Below are positions 19,201 to 26,200 of a DNA stretch of 64,000 nucleotides, piece by piece. Source of the stretch: Abditibacteriaceae bacterium (lineage in GTDB: Bacteria > Armatimonadota > Abditibacteriia > Abditibacteriales > Abditibacteriaceae); the NCBI GenBank assembly GCA_019239895.1, contig JAFAZH010000013.1:1-64000 (forward strand), written 5' to 3'. The translations under genes were made by a program, and so were the position numbers. Within the stretch, counting starts at the first letter, position 1, and every line of letters starts with the position of its first letter. Under the pieces are notes generated by a model. It was not told the DNA's origin. It saw nothing but the letters and a program-made list of their open reading frames with translations, and did not search any database.

Positions 19201-20097
19201 GCTCGCACTGATAGCAACGGACTCTATGTGCTGCACCCCCTCAAGGCGGGCACTTTCTTAGTGATGCCCAAGGTATCGCAAACATTCTTTAGCCCATTGG
19301 TGCGGAATGCAAGCGTTACTTCGACAAAGCCGACCGTTAGCCGCATGGATTTTGTGGTTGCGGGCAGCGATGATGGCAGTCCTCGGACGACCATTAAAGC
19401 CTTAGACAAAGCGTCGAGTGGGCAGCCCTTGACAGTGCATGGAGTGGCTGTAGATAGTGGCGGCACGGCAGATAACAATGGTGTGGGAGTAGCTTATGTA
19501 ACTGTGGCCCTGGCCCGCTTTGCCACAGCTACCGCAACGACTCCGAACGCTTTCTGGAACTGGCACACCAAGACCTTTATCACAGCGAATGATCCGTTAC
19601 AGGTGGAGCAGTTGGCCAGTGGCACCACAACCTGGAGCCTGACCGGATTGCCCACTTTACCAGCAGGTTTTTATGGAGTGCGCGCCACCGCAGTGGATGG
19701 AGCCAGCAACGCTGGGCCTTCCGATTGGTACACCTTTACAATAGGAACGACCAGTCCCAGAAGTGAAGCATCTGGCATCGTAGTCGGTAGCGGAGCGGCT
19801 GGAGCTAAATCTATGCTGTCTATGGCAACTGTGCAACCTGACAGAGTTGTGTTGCGCTTCAAGATGGCTTTAGAGGCAGAAACGGCGGCTGATGCGTCTC
19901 ACTATGAAGTGCAGGTCAATGGCATGACGGTAGATATTGAGAGTGTGGCTTACAACGGCAGCACGCATAGTGTGACCATCGCTTTAGCGGAAGGGAATTT
20001 AAGTGCGGGCGAGGCGGTCGTCATAAAATGGCATGATCTCCCGGATCAACAAGGCCAAGAGGGAGCAGGGCAAACGGGAGTGCTCATTGTTCCATAA
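13294..20097 (+). CDS. Giant secreted SBBP/beta-helix/Calx-beta surface protein
   Basis: This 2267-residue protein starts at a GTG with an AGAGG ribosome binding site eight bases upstream. It opens with a signal peptide (Lys-Lys, then a hydrophobic core to about residue 25). In order it has: the N-terminal domain typical of SBBP proteins (FVANGGQ, about 75-300); SBBP beta-propeller repeats (YSTYLGG and GNAYITG words, about 302-780); a parallel beta-helix region beginning TLRQAITSANG (about 785-1125); seven Calx-beta repeats (about 1129-1842); two carboxypeptidase-regulatory-like domains (about 1845-2015); an Ig-like domain with LPAGFYGVRATAVDGA; and the shared terminal domain. These are extracellular adhesion modules; the ligand is unknown. 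A hairpin follows at 20101-20124. Confidence 0.85.
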   Translation: MKKTYCYSSILVLCTLLGVSALSLVLHNEGTRPRLAWPAVRSAAMQQQSLPLQEVAAALKQRHPTTPAQQAARQIYLNQPLSFVANGGQTNSRVKFLAQGSGYNLFLTADEAVLSLHKKAGARLKDARQEPKASAVRLLPSSPENAAVLRLKLVGANSQAPVEGVHKLRGKSNYFIGNDPRQWHTDVAHYAQVQYQQVYPGIDLIYYGNQRQLEYDFKVAPGANPGQIRLDVNGAKHVKVNQHGQLVLDTGQGEVVQHPPVVYQTIDGQRKSVDGQYELQGSHQVGFRLAAYDTDKPLIIDPILSYSTYLGGSSPDEAHAVAVDISGSIYVTGSTASSDFPVTAQVAQGSLSSTNGNAFVTKIDASGNLIYSTYLGGGSPGVDNGEGIAVDGQGNAYITGFTASTSFPVASSGFAGPQQQYYGNYPPPSNGPATNNGDAFVTKLSPDGKTLVYSTYFGGYEFDEAHAIAIDNLGQAYITGETTAKSFPNNPYFPTSNAFMKSFSGSKTSFVVKYNTTGDTLLYATFLGGSVNNTTIGSGIALDSSNNIYVTGSTTATDFPTSSGCIQATRSGPQDAFVTKLDSTQSGANSLLYSTYLGGTGSESGVALKVDGNGNAIVVGMTGSTNFPTKQALQPSNAGNTNAFLTKLNTTGTGLIFSTYFGGGGDDIVSAMDTDPQGNIYLTGYTTFRDIPLKSPIQSDTRGKADAFITKFDSTASSLVYSTYLGGSDNDNGYGIATDRFNNAYIVGSTASSDFPLQNGSIYRGPVDGFIARINDAPPFTVNTTDDGQNTGKVTLRQAITSANGRPGSTIVFNIPKTDPGFDGQVFTIHPTSALPTITANNTTIDGTSQTHFSGDTNTAGPEIVLSGSQIPSALSTTDGLTLSGSVCTVTGLVINGFNHAINITGTSANHNWIEGNYIGTDPTGTTAVANTVGVTLSVAPGGTVNNNLIGGFQPSATNIIAYNLQDGVQVIAPLSPSQGVSLQNVIRGNRIFSNGGIGINLMATGDDPNTVTENDTRGHSGGGNTFQNFPVLSDVTTLDGKTYTKGFISATPNANYDIDFYRNSSADGSGYGEGEFSFGTQRVTTDNTGRAPINFSTTGDLTGQFVTALATSEFGSTSEFSKALVVVPGVLSLSVNPGTISETAGAGAATGTISRNTTSIAPLVINLTSNNSKIIVPQTVTIPAGSLSATFPIDVVDNLLVDGDVTVTITATTFGFSTATAPITVQDNDVPTLTLSVNPSTFSEAAGAKAAVGTISRNTLSNTALTVNLSNSDPASITVPAAITIPAGATTATFQIGALDNALVDGSRSVTLTASSDGFSPVTATLVVNDNDGPTLTLTVSPNLISETAGANAVVGTLTRNTATDAPLDVALSNSNASRLTMPSVVTIPAQARSVSFYIGTIDNSIADGDQSITLVASVPGFNPGTAIVTVTDNEKPTLTLSVNTNSFSETAGPNAATATLTRNTPVAAALTVNLSSSVVRVGVPATVTFPVGAASITFPVGALDDLIAEGDETAIITASSPGFAPVAVSVVVTDNEIPTLTLSFNVPTISETPGVNTAVGTVTRNFGLSTALSGSLTASDTSAVVIPSTFTIPAGATAANFTVTAVDDAIAQGNHSVTIQAVAGTLSSAANIMVLDNDTPTLTLTLPSVISEGIGKVSGTISRNTPVGAALVVTLLNTNKLKVQGPATVTIPAGASSATFSLRIQYNPLAIGSTTATLTAVAAGFVSKAVKMTITDEEVPTLTLKLSPDRFTEANNPHAARGVLSRNTPTTTTLTATLLSDDANKVRVPHLIQIPAGASSVAFWCGTVDNQVAEGPRRVTVTALSPHFVPGVAAVTVLDNEPQSNLSLAGRVAMGSSPQSPGIGGATVQLFSGNVLLDVTTTATNGIYSFRGLLPSSTCTVIVSKDGYLFTPAVHSFDLNATVSNINFIGGPRLTIMGNVTRRNSDGSTTGLPSVLILGRNGNEVVTARTDSNGLYVLHPLKAGTFLVMPKVSQTFFSPLVRNASVTSTKPTVSRMDFVVAGSDDGSPRTTIKALDKASSGQPLTVHGVAVDSGGTADNNGVGVAYVTVALARFATATATTPNAFWNWHTKTFITANDPLQVEQLASGTTTWSLTGLPTLPAGFYGVRATAVDGASNAGPSDWYTFTIGTTSPRSEASGIVVGSGAAGAKSMLSMATVQPDRVVLRFKMALEAETAADASHYEVQVNGMTVDIESVAYNGSTHSVTIALAEGNLSAGEAVVIKWHDLPDQQGQEGAGQTGVLIVP

Positions 20098-20100
20098 TAG

Positions 20101-20124
20101 GGGATTCCCGAACAAGGGAATCCC
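20101..20124 (+). terminator. Hairpin after the SBBP surface protein
   Basis: A perfect 9-bp stem, GGGATTCCC (20101-20109) with GGGAATCCC (20116-20124), has a 6-base loop and starts four bases after the stop. No long T run follows, so the terminator call is moderate. Confidence 0.55.
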
Positions 20125-20157
20125 TCTGGCTGATTTGGCCCCAAATTGGCTATACTC

Positions 20158-20186
20158 TTGCCGCTTCTTTACTTTTTGTGTAAAAT
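20158..20186 (+). promoter_or_regulatory. Promoter of the nusA cluster
   Basis: A TTGCCG -35 (20158-20163) and a TAAAAT -10 (20181-20186) are separated by exactly 17 bases. The predicted start is near 20193, giving a leader of about 130 nt before nusA. Confidence 0.6.
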
Positions 20187-20216
20187 AGTTATTGCGGGAG
20201 CGGAGACAATCAGGTA

Positions 20217-20336
20217 ATGAAGTTTCCGAAAAGTGGGCGCCGCGCGACCCACTTTTTGTTTTGTCTATTGCTCTTTTTAGCCACACAGCCCAAGGTTGTT
20301 GGCATCTGGTGGAGCGTGAATTGGCGATGGCGATGA
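20217..20336 (+). CDS. Possible 39-codon leader ORF overlapping the nusA start
   Basis: A small open frame starts at the ATG at 20217, three bases after an AGG, and ends at a TGA that overlaps the nusA ATG at 20333 as ATGA. The peptide has a basic start (MKFPKSGRR), a hydrophobic middle (LFCLLLFLA) and a Trp-rich end. It spans the terminator hairpin at 20229-20256, so translating it would block that hairpin. It has no homologue I recognise and could be chance. Confidence 0.25.
   Translation: MKFPKSGRRATHFLFCLLLFLATQPKVVGIWWSVNWRWR
20229..20262 (+). terminator. Intrinsic terminator in the nusA leader (possible attenuator)
   Basis: A perfect 9-bp stem, AAAAGTGGG (20229-20237) with CCCACTTTT (20248-20256), has a 10-base loop. 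A T-rich run (TTTTTGTTTTG) follows. It lies downstream of the promoter at 20158-20186 and about 65 bases before the nusA start, so it would stop most transcripts before the first gene unless read-through is controlled. Confidence 0.7.
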
Positions 20337-21745
20337 AGTCAAAAGTTGTGAAAACTGCCTCTGACATCAATGCGGAGTTATTGGAAGCATTGAAGCGGGT
20401 GGCTGATGAGAAGAATATACCGGTTGAGGCCCTAGTCAGTAGCATTGAGGGTGCTCTGGTATCGGCTTACAAAAAAGCCTACGGGGGCACCGGTGCCGTG
20501 CGGGTTTCCGCCGATTTTGAAACGAGCACATTTCGCGTATTTGCCCAGAAGCGCGTTGTGCAAGCGGCGCTCAACCCTAACACTGAGATTGCCTGGCGCA
20601 ATGCTCGTGATATTCAACCTGGCATCAACTTAGGCGAAGAGGTCGAAGAAGAAGTCACTCCCTCTGGCTTCGGACGCATCGCGGCCCAGACCGCCAAGCA
20701 GGTGTTATTGCAAAAGTTGCGCGAAGCCGAGCGGGTGCAGGTCGTTTCGGAATATCAGGACAAATCGGGCGAAATGTTCCGGGGCACCGTGCAGCGCATC
20801 GAGCGGGGCAATGTCATCATCGCCATTGGCAAAGCCGAAGCGATTCTGCCTCGCCGTGAGCAAGTGCCGGGCGAGGGCTATCGTTTTGGCGATTCGCTTT
20901 ATGTCTTCGTGGTGGAAGTGCGCAACAGTATGCGCGGCCCCTCCATCACGGTCTCGCGCACTCATCCGGGCCTGGTGCGCCAGTTATTTATGCTGGAAGT
21001 GCCCGAAATCGCCGATGGCATCGTCGAACTGAAAAATGTAGCGCGTGAAGCCGGACAGCGCACCAAGATTGCCGTCGCTGCCAATAACCCGGATGTTGAT
21101 CCGGTGGGTGCGTGTGTGGGGCCGCGTGGAATGCGCGTCGGTAAAGTCGTGGCGGAATTGGGCAATGAGAAGGTGGACATTGTCCGCTGGAACGCTGACC
21201 CGATTCTTTATATCACTAATGCCCTCTCGCCCGCGCAGATTTCCAAGGTGATTCTGACCGAAGATGAGGGTAGTGGCGGCGCAACGGGCACCGCCACCGT
21301 CATTGTGGCGGAAGACCAGCAGTCGTTAGCTATTGGCAAGCAGGGCCAAAACGTGCGCCTGGCCGCCAAACTCACCGGGTGGCGTATTGATATTCGCACG
21401 GAAAAGCAGTATGCCGAAGAGCAGGCCAAGCGCATGTTTAGCCTGGATGGTGACGTGCAGCCAGTGAGTCCAACCGCAGTGCGTGAGTCGCCTGATGAGT
21501 TAGCTGGCATTTTCTCGACTGATGGGCTAACGGGTGATGAGAGCAGCACGGCAGAAACCGGTGCGGCTCATAGCATAGACTTGGGCGCGACGGCTCCCGT
21601 GCATGATATAGTCGCCTCTGATCTCTTAACAGACACGGTGGAGACCAATGGCGACACTCCGGCGGCTGAAACTCGTGCTGATGAGGCCGGTTCGGTGACG
21701 GGTGGGGTATCGAGCGTTGCCCCTGCTAATTCGGTAGAAGCTTAA
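20327..21745 (+). CDS. nusA: Transcription termination/antitermination factor NusA
   Basis: NusA binds RNA polymerase and nascent RNA and controls pausing, termination and antitermination. The 472-residue protein has the N-terminal polymerase-binding domain (about 5-130, with SIEGALVSAYKKAYG), an S1 domain (about 148-215) and two KH domains (VGPRGMRVGKVV near 262; AIGKQGQNVRLAAKL near 335). The tail of about 105 residues is acidic and Thr/Ala-rich, with no clear repeat domains. Starts at 20321 (TTG), 20327 and 20333 are all possible; GGAG at 20311-20314 is best spaced for the TTG. It heads the translation cluster, but rimP, its usual upstream neighbour, is absent; the upstream gene is a surface protein. 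The leader terminator suggests autoregulation. Confidence 0.95.
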   Translation: MAMKSKVVKTASDINAELLEALKRVADEKNIPVEALVSSIEGALVSAYKKAYGGTGAVRVSADFETSTFRVFAQKRVVQAALNPNTEIAWRNARDIQPGINLGEEVEEEVTPSGFGRIAAQTAKQVLLQKLREAERVQVVSEYQDKSGEMFRGTVQRIERGNVIIAIGKAEAILPRREQVPGEGYRFGDSLYVFVVEVRNSMRGPSITVSRTHPGLVRQLFMLEVPEIADGIVELKNVAREAGQRTKIAVAANNPDVDPVGACVGPRGMRVGKVVAELGNEKVDIVRWNADPILYITNALSPAQISKVILTEDEGSGGATGTATVIVAEDQQSLAIGKQGQNVRLAAKLTGWRIDIRTEKQYAEEQAKRMFSLDGDVQPVSPTAVRESPDELAGIFSTDGLTGDESSTAETGAAHSIDLGATAPVHDIVASDLLTDTVETNGDTPAAETRADEAGSVTGGVSSVAPANSVEA

Positions 21746-22146
21746 TTTAAATAGGACGCTGATTTCATTCGCTAACTGTGTGCGCTATTTGAACGCTATT
21801 GAGGATAAGTTGCGACATAGATAGTCTGTCATTTGAAGTGTTTGTCATTTCGAGCGCAGTGACCAGAGGGAGCGGAGTCGAGAAATCTTGCTGTTGAATA
21901 GTAGAGATAAGCTCTCAAGATTCCTCGACTCCGCTAACGCTCCGATAGGAATGATACTGCTACTCATAAGTTGCCACTTGAGTAGCAACTTAGGTTAGTT
22001 AAGATAAGCAATAGCGTAAGCTTGCGCCGCGCAGCATAGCGTAACGCAGTTTTGCGTCCTATCCGATAACTTGGTTGAAGTCGCACGAAAGTAGCAACTG
22101 AAATAGAATTGGAAGTTGGGGAGCAAGGGCGAGGAGGCGCAGATGC
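21746..22146. other. 401-bp gap between nusA and ylxR with fold-back E and part of fold-back I
   Basis: There is no gene. It contains the inverted repeat at 21844-21950 and the left arm of the one at 22106-22228, which runs into ylxR. Such a gap is unusual for nusA-ylxR, which are normally adjacent or overlapping. Confidence 0.6.
21844..21950. repeat. Fold-back element E (CATTTCGA/GAGAAATCTT type)
   Basis: AGCGGAGTCGAGAAATCTTG (21871-21890) pairs with 21916-21935 at 19 of 20 positions. The outer flanks pair weakly. The sequence type is the same as fold-back D. Confidence 0.75.
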
Positions 22147-22228
22147 ATGGGAGCGAAAGCACGAGTTCTGCGTCTTGTAAAGAGTCCCGATAACCAGACA
22201 GCAAGCTCTGATCTCCAGCTTCCAATTC
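22106..22228. repeat. Fold-back element I overlapping the ylxR 5' end
   Basis: GAATTGGAAG (22106-22115) is the exact complement of 22219-22228, and pairing continues inward for about ten more bases with mismatches. The ylxR ribosome binding site (GAGGAGG, 22131-22137) and start codon (22147) lie between the arms. The right arm is translated as the residues just before the conserved YlxR domain. Confidence 0.55.
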
Positions 22229-22500
22229 GTACCTGTGTTGGCTGTGGCGCGAAGCGTCCGCAGCGTGTCATGTTGCGTGTGGCATCCTATAAGGGGGCTG
22301 TGCCAGTACTTGATAGAAGTTATCGGTCACCGGGACGCGGCGCTTATTTATGCTGCCAGGCCAGTTGCATGGAGCAAGCCTTTAAGCGCCATGCCTTAGA
22401 GCGGTCGCTGAAAATTAAGCCGGGTGGCACTGCCGCCTTGAAAGCAGAAATCGAGAAGGTGCTGGCAGACTCAGTAAACGCTATTAAAACCGAGACGTAG
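22147..22500 (+). CDS. ylxR: YlxR family RNA-binding protein (DUF448)
   Basis: YlxR is a small basic protein encoded between nusA and infB in many bacteria; it binds RNA and, in some species, RNase P RNA. The 117 residues carry the signature RTCVGCGAKRPQRVMLRV (about 28-45) and the GRGAYLC block (about 66-72). The family usually starts a few residues before RTCVGCG. Here about 27 extra residues precede it, encoded inside fold-back I. GAGGAGG nine bases before the ATG supports this start. Order in the cluster is canonical, but the gap from nusA is long. Confidence 0.9.
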   Translation: MGAKARVLRLVKSPDNQTASSDLQLPIRTCVGCGAKRPQRVMLRVASYKGAVPVLDRSYRSPGRGAYLCCQASCMEQAFKRHALERSLKIKPGGTAALKAEIEKVLADSVNAIKTET

Positions 22501-22638
22501 CTATGTAAATTAACTTTATACAGCAGCAGCAGTAATAAATAACAGCCGCATGAACTGCGGTAATAGAGACGGTGGCGAGTCGCAGAGCCTGGAGAGGTCA
22601 TAGCGGCGAAACTGGCCACGAGAAAGGACAGGTTGTCT

Positions 22639-25170
22639 ATGGCAAAGATTAGAATTTACGAACTCGCCAAAGAGCTGCAAGTGCAGCCTAAAGAACTCTT
22701 AGAGTTACTCAAGACCATTGGAGTCACGGGCAAGGTGCCGTCGTCTTCGATTGAAGACACAGCGGCTCGCTCGTTGCGCCAGATGGTTGCTAATAAAAAC
22801 AATCCCGAAGCCGCCCGCGAAGCCGAAGCTCCGGCGGCCCCCAGCACTCCGGCATCTTTCAAGAATTTCCGCACGGAGGGACGCAAGTTTGCGACACCCA
22901 CAGGGGATACGGCGGATGTTTCCTCTGATGTCATCGAAGATTACCGCGAGCAGGCAGAAGTGCCGGAAGGCGTAATCTTACAGGGGCCTGCTAAATCCGG
23001 CCCCGGTGCGCGCCGGGATGCGGTGCGCGATGGTAATAGTGCGGCCCCGCCGCGTGCGACCTCAGCCGGGCCTGCCTTACCAACTCAACCTGCTCCCAAT
23101 GGCGCGGGAGCCAATGGTGCCGGGAGTAATGGTGCGGGCAGTAACGGCGTGAGTGGCAATGGCGTCAGTGCCAATGGCACGAGTGCCGCACCTGGTGCGC
23201 CTGCCACGCCCGCTCCGCCGCGTCCCTCCTTTGCCGAACGCTTTGCGCGCAACCGTGGTGGCCGCCGTGACTTCCGCCGTGGGCGTGATGATCGTGCCGA
23301 TGCTGGCCCGCGCTTTGGCGACCGCGACTTTCAGGTTGAATCTGCTGAGACCATGCCCACGCTGGCCAGAGGTGAGTCTAAGCCAATCTTGACCTTGCCG
23401 CCTTCCATTACGGTGTCTGAACTGGCCGAAAAAATCAATCAGCCTGCCGCGACCCTCATTAAGCGTTTATTCGCTATGAATATCATCCGCTCGGCTAACC
23501 AGGCCATTGGAACGGATGTAGCGGGGACGTTGGTGGCACAGTTTGGCTACCAAATGGAAGTCGAGAAGCCGCGCACCGAAACGCTGCACGAGGAGGATCA
23601 GGAAGGCGAACTGGTGCCAGTGCCGCCCGTAGTCACCATTATGGGCCACGTTGACCACGGCAAGACCTCTCTGCTTGATATTATTCGTTCCGCTAATGTG
23701 CAACGCGGCGAAGCCGGTGGTATTACACAGCGCATTGGTGCTTATGAAACCGAACACAACGGCGAGCGCATCGTGTTCCTGGATACCCCCGGTCACGAAG
23801 CGTTTACTCGAATGCGGGCGCGCGGCGCGCACGTCACGGACATCGCTGTTTTAGTGGTGGCTGCCGATGATGGTGTGATGCCCCAAACCCGTGAAGCCGT
23901 GGATCATGCTCGCGCCGCGAAAGTGCCCATTATTGTGGCGATGAACAAGATGGATCGTGCCGAGGCCGATCCTAACCGAGTGCGTGGTGAACTGGCTGAG
24001 ATTGGTCTGATTCCTGAAGATTACGGTGGAGATACAGTGGTCATACCCGTGTCGGCTAAAACCGGTCAGGGCGTCCAGGATTTGCTGGACATGATTCTCC
24101 TCGTGGCCGAGTTGCAGGAATTGAAGGCTAACCCCAATGGTTTAGCCACCGGTACGGTTATTGAAGCGCAGCAGGACACGCAACGGGGGCCAGTCGCCAC
24201 CGTGTTGGTGCATCGTGGCACATTGCATGTGGGCGATCATATTGTGGTGGGTGATGTGTTTGGCCGTGTCCGCGCGATGGTGGATTATAAGGGTGATGCT
24301 CTCCAGGAAGCCGGGCCAAAAACTCCCGTTTCCATCACCGGGCTTTCGGCTGTGCCGCACGCCTCGGATACCGTGCGGGCGGTAGCATCCTCGCGGGAAG
24401 CACGGGAAATGGCCATGCGCTTTGGGGAAGAGGCCAAGCAAGGCCGTTATGTGGGCGCGGGCCGTGTCTCTCTGGAAGAGCTTTTCTCGCAAGTGCAGAA
24501 GGGCACTGTCAAAGAACTCAACGCCGTGGTTAAGGCGGATGTGCAAGGTTCGGTGGAAGCCCTCTGTCAAAGCCTGGAAAAGTTAGCGCACGACGAAGTG
24601 CGCGTGAAGATTATTGCGCGGGGCGTTGGCAATGTGAACGAAAGTGATGTCATGCTGGCTTCGGCTTCCAATGCCATCATTATCGCGTTTACGGTGGGTG
24701 TGGAACCAGCCGCCATCAGCTTGGCTGACCGTGAGAAAATTGAGATTCGTCGTTATGATGTCATCTATGATGCCATCAATGAAGTGCGCGGCGCTCTCGA
24801 AGGCATGTTAGAGCCAGTCTATGAAGAGCGACTATCGGGTGAAGCTGAAGTGCGCGCCATCTTCAAGAGTTCCAAGGCGGGTCAAATTGCTGGATGCCTG
24901 GTGACGGCTGGGAAGTTAGTCTCTGGTTCGACGATGCGGGTCTGGCGTCGTGACCGTAAGGTGTTTGACGGCAAGATGGACTCACTCAAGCATGTGAAAC
25001 AGGATGTCAAAGAAATGGTCGCTGGCCAGGAGTGCGGTGTGGCGAGCCACGGCTTCAATGACTTCCAGGTTGGCGATATTATTCAAAGCATTGTGATGGA
25101 ATCGGTGACACGTAACATCGAAACAGCCCGCCCGGAAACGGCTGTCGTGGGCGCTCCGCAAAAGCGGTAG
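22639..25170 (+). CDS. infB: Translation initiation factor IF-2
   Basis: IF-2 is the GTPase that brings initiator tRNA to the ribosome. The 843 residues contain an IF2-N domain (about 2-52), a disordered linker (about 55-250) with repeats of GAGSNG/GVSGNG and an Arg/Asp-rich patch, a second IF2-N domain (about 255-315), and the G domain with GHVDHGKTS (about 335), DTPGH (about 382) and NKMD (about 435). Domains II, III and IV follow to the end. I chose the ATG at 22639 for its GGACAGG ribosome binding site six bases upstream; an in-frame TTG at 22633 is an alternative. The 138-base gap from ylxR contains small potential stems. Confidence 0.96.
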   Translation: MAKIRIYELAKELQVQPKELLELLKTIGVTGKVPSSSIEDTAARSLRQMVANKNNPEAAREAEAPAAPSTPASFKNFRTEGRKFATPTGDTADVSSDVIEDYREQAEVPEGVILQGPAKSGPGARRDAVRDGNSAAPPRATSAGPALPTQPAPNGAGANGAGSNGAGSNGVSGNGVSANGTSAAPGAPATPAPPRPSFAERFARNRGGRRDFRRGRDDRADAGPRFGDRDFQVESAETMPTLARGESKPILTLPPSITVSELAEKINQPAATLIKRLFAMNIIRSANQAIGTDVAGTLVAQFGYQMEVEKPRTETLHEEDQEGELVPVPPVVTIMGHVDHGKTSLLDIIRSANVQRGEAGGITQRIGAYETEHNGERIVFLDTPGHEAFTRMRARGAHVTDIAVLVVAADDGVMPQTREAVDHARAAKVPIIVAMNKMDRAEADPNRVRGELAEIGLIPEDYGGDTVVIPVSAKTGQGVQDLLDMILLVAELQELKANPNGLATGTVIEAQQDTQRGPVATVLVHRGTLHVGDHIVVGDVFGRVRAMVDYKGDALQEAGPKTPVSITGLSAVPHASDTVRAVASSREAREMAMRFGEEAKQGRYVGAGRVSLEELFSQVQKGTVKELNAVVKADVQGSVEALCQSLEKLAHDEVRVKIIARGVGNVNESDVMLASASNAIIIAFTVGVEPAAISLADREKIEIRRYDVIYDAINEVRGALEGMLEPVYEERLSGEAEVRAIFKSSKAGQIAGCLVTAGKLVSGSTMRVWRRDRKVFDGKMDSLKHVKQDVKEMVAGQECGVASHGFNDFQVGDIIQSIVMESVTRNIETARPETAVVGAPQKR

Positions 25171-25176
25171 TCGTGC

Positions 25177-25303
25177 AACCTAACCCCCGTCCCCTTCCCG
25201 CAACGGGAAGGGGGGTCAAGGGAGAACTCTGTAATTAGAGTTCTTACTGTATAGTAGTCCTTTGTTCCCCTCTCCGTTGCGGAGAGGGGACAGGGGAGAG
25301 GTT
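25177..25303. repeat. Fold-back element F between infB and the DUF503 gene
   Basis: Two nearly identical hairpins face each other: CCCCTTCCCG/CGGGAAGGGG (25191-25213) and TCCCCTCTCCG/CGGAGAGGGGA (25266-25290). The whole left half also pairs with the right half (AACCTAACCCCC with GGGGAGAGGTT). A small central stem, AACTCT/AGAGTT, is present. It begins six bases after the infB stop and ends 17 bases before the next ATG. Confidence 0.8.
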
Positions 25304-25320
25304 CCAACTACCAACTACCA

Positions 25321-25602
25321 ATGTTCATCGGTGTCCTGACTTTAGATTTACATATCCCCGGAGCCGAATCTCTCAAAGAGAAGCGGATGGTGGTGAATTC
25401 GATATTAGACCGCATTCGGGCGCGGTTTAATGTGTCAGCGGCGCAAATAGATCAGCATGATTTATGGCAGAGTGCGACACTTGCGGTTGCGGTGGTGTCC
25501 AACGATCAAGCCACCGCGCAGACCGTGTTAAACCATGTGCGGGATGTGGTAGAAGCCGATGTGCGTTGTGATGTGACGCAATGCCGCACCGAGATGCTGT
25601 GA
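25321..25602 (+). CDS. DUF503 family protein (YlxP-like)
   Basis: The 93 residues match the small DUF503/YlxP family, found between infB and rbfA in many bacteria and thought to act in ribosome assembly or translation; its exact role is unknown. Typical features are the start MFIGVLTLDLHIPGAESLKEKRMVV and the ending CRTEML. There is no ribosome binding site: the 17 bases before the ATG are repeats of CCAACTA directly after fold-back F. Translation may depend on coupling or a leaderless transcript. Confidence 0.88.
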   Translation: MFIGVLTLDLHIPGAESLKEKRMVVNSILDRIRARFNVSAAQIDQHDLWQSATLAVAVVSNDQATAQTVLNHVRDVVEADVRCDVTQCRTEML

Positions 25603-25726
25603 ATTGCTGGTGCAGATTCATCATGGCGGGAAGCATGGCATTCGTCTTGCGATACCACAAGCTTCGCTGTCATTGACTTGTTGTAAGATGCAATGCACAA
25701 AGTGGGATTTTGTAAGGGAGGTTCTT

Positions 25727-26092
25727 ATGTCAACCACATTTCGTCCTGACCGTGCGGCAGAAGCGATTCGTGCGGCAGTGGCCACGGTGCTCAGAGAAGA
25801 AGTCCAGGACCCCCGCTTGAGTTTAGTAACGGTTACGGGCTGTGAAGTTTCCCGCGATTTGCAGAACGCTAAAGTGTTTTATACCGTGCTGGGCGACGAG
25901 GAAGCACGCCAAAATGCGCAGCAGGGATTTGAACGAGCCGCCCCTTTCTTGCGCCGTCGCGTAGGTGAAGAGGTGCCGCTGCGCACCGTACCAGAAGTCA
26001 TCTTCCGTTACGACCGCAGTATCGAAAATGCGATGCGCATTGATGAAATACTGGCCAACCTGCCAGATTTGAAAAAGGAGAGTAATGGGTGA
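25727..26092 (+). CDS. rbfA: Ribosome-binding factor A
   Basis: RbfA is a KH-fold protein that binds the 30S subunit during 16S rRNA 5' maturation and is needed for growth in the cold. The 121 residues show the family start FRPDRAAEAIRAAVATVLREEVQDPRL, the VTVTGCEVSRDLQNAKVF strand-helix and the PEVIFRYDRSIENAMRIDEIL ending. GGGAGG five bases before the ATG fixes the start; longer in-frame sequence upstream is non-coding in character. The stop codon lies in the left arm of fold-back G. Confidence 0.93.
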   Translation: MSTTFRPDRAAEAIRAAVATVLREEVQDPRLSLVTVTGCEVSRDLQNAKVFYTVLGDEEARQNAQQGFERAAPFLRRRVGEEVPLRTVPEVIFRYDRSIENAMRIDEILANLPDLKKESNG

Positions 26093-26194
26093 GAGGTGAG
26101 TCCGTGGGTGGTGAGATAGTTGGCGGTAAGATAGCTTAATAGCTTATTACTTTACCAGCCGCCCCCTTACCACTCACGAACTCACCTCTCACTC
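26088..26194. repeat. Fold-back element G between rbfA and nrnA
   Basis: The left half (from 26088) pairs with the right half (to 26194) at about four of five positions over about 50 bp. Both arms are made of iterated GTGAG/GTGGT words. The rbfA TGA (26090-26092) is in the left arm, and the nrnA ATG is seven bases beyond the right arm. Confidence 0.75.
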
Positions 26195-26200
26195 CTCCCC

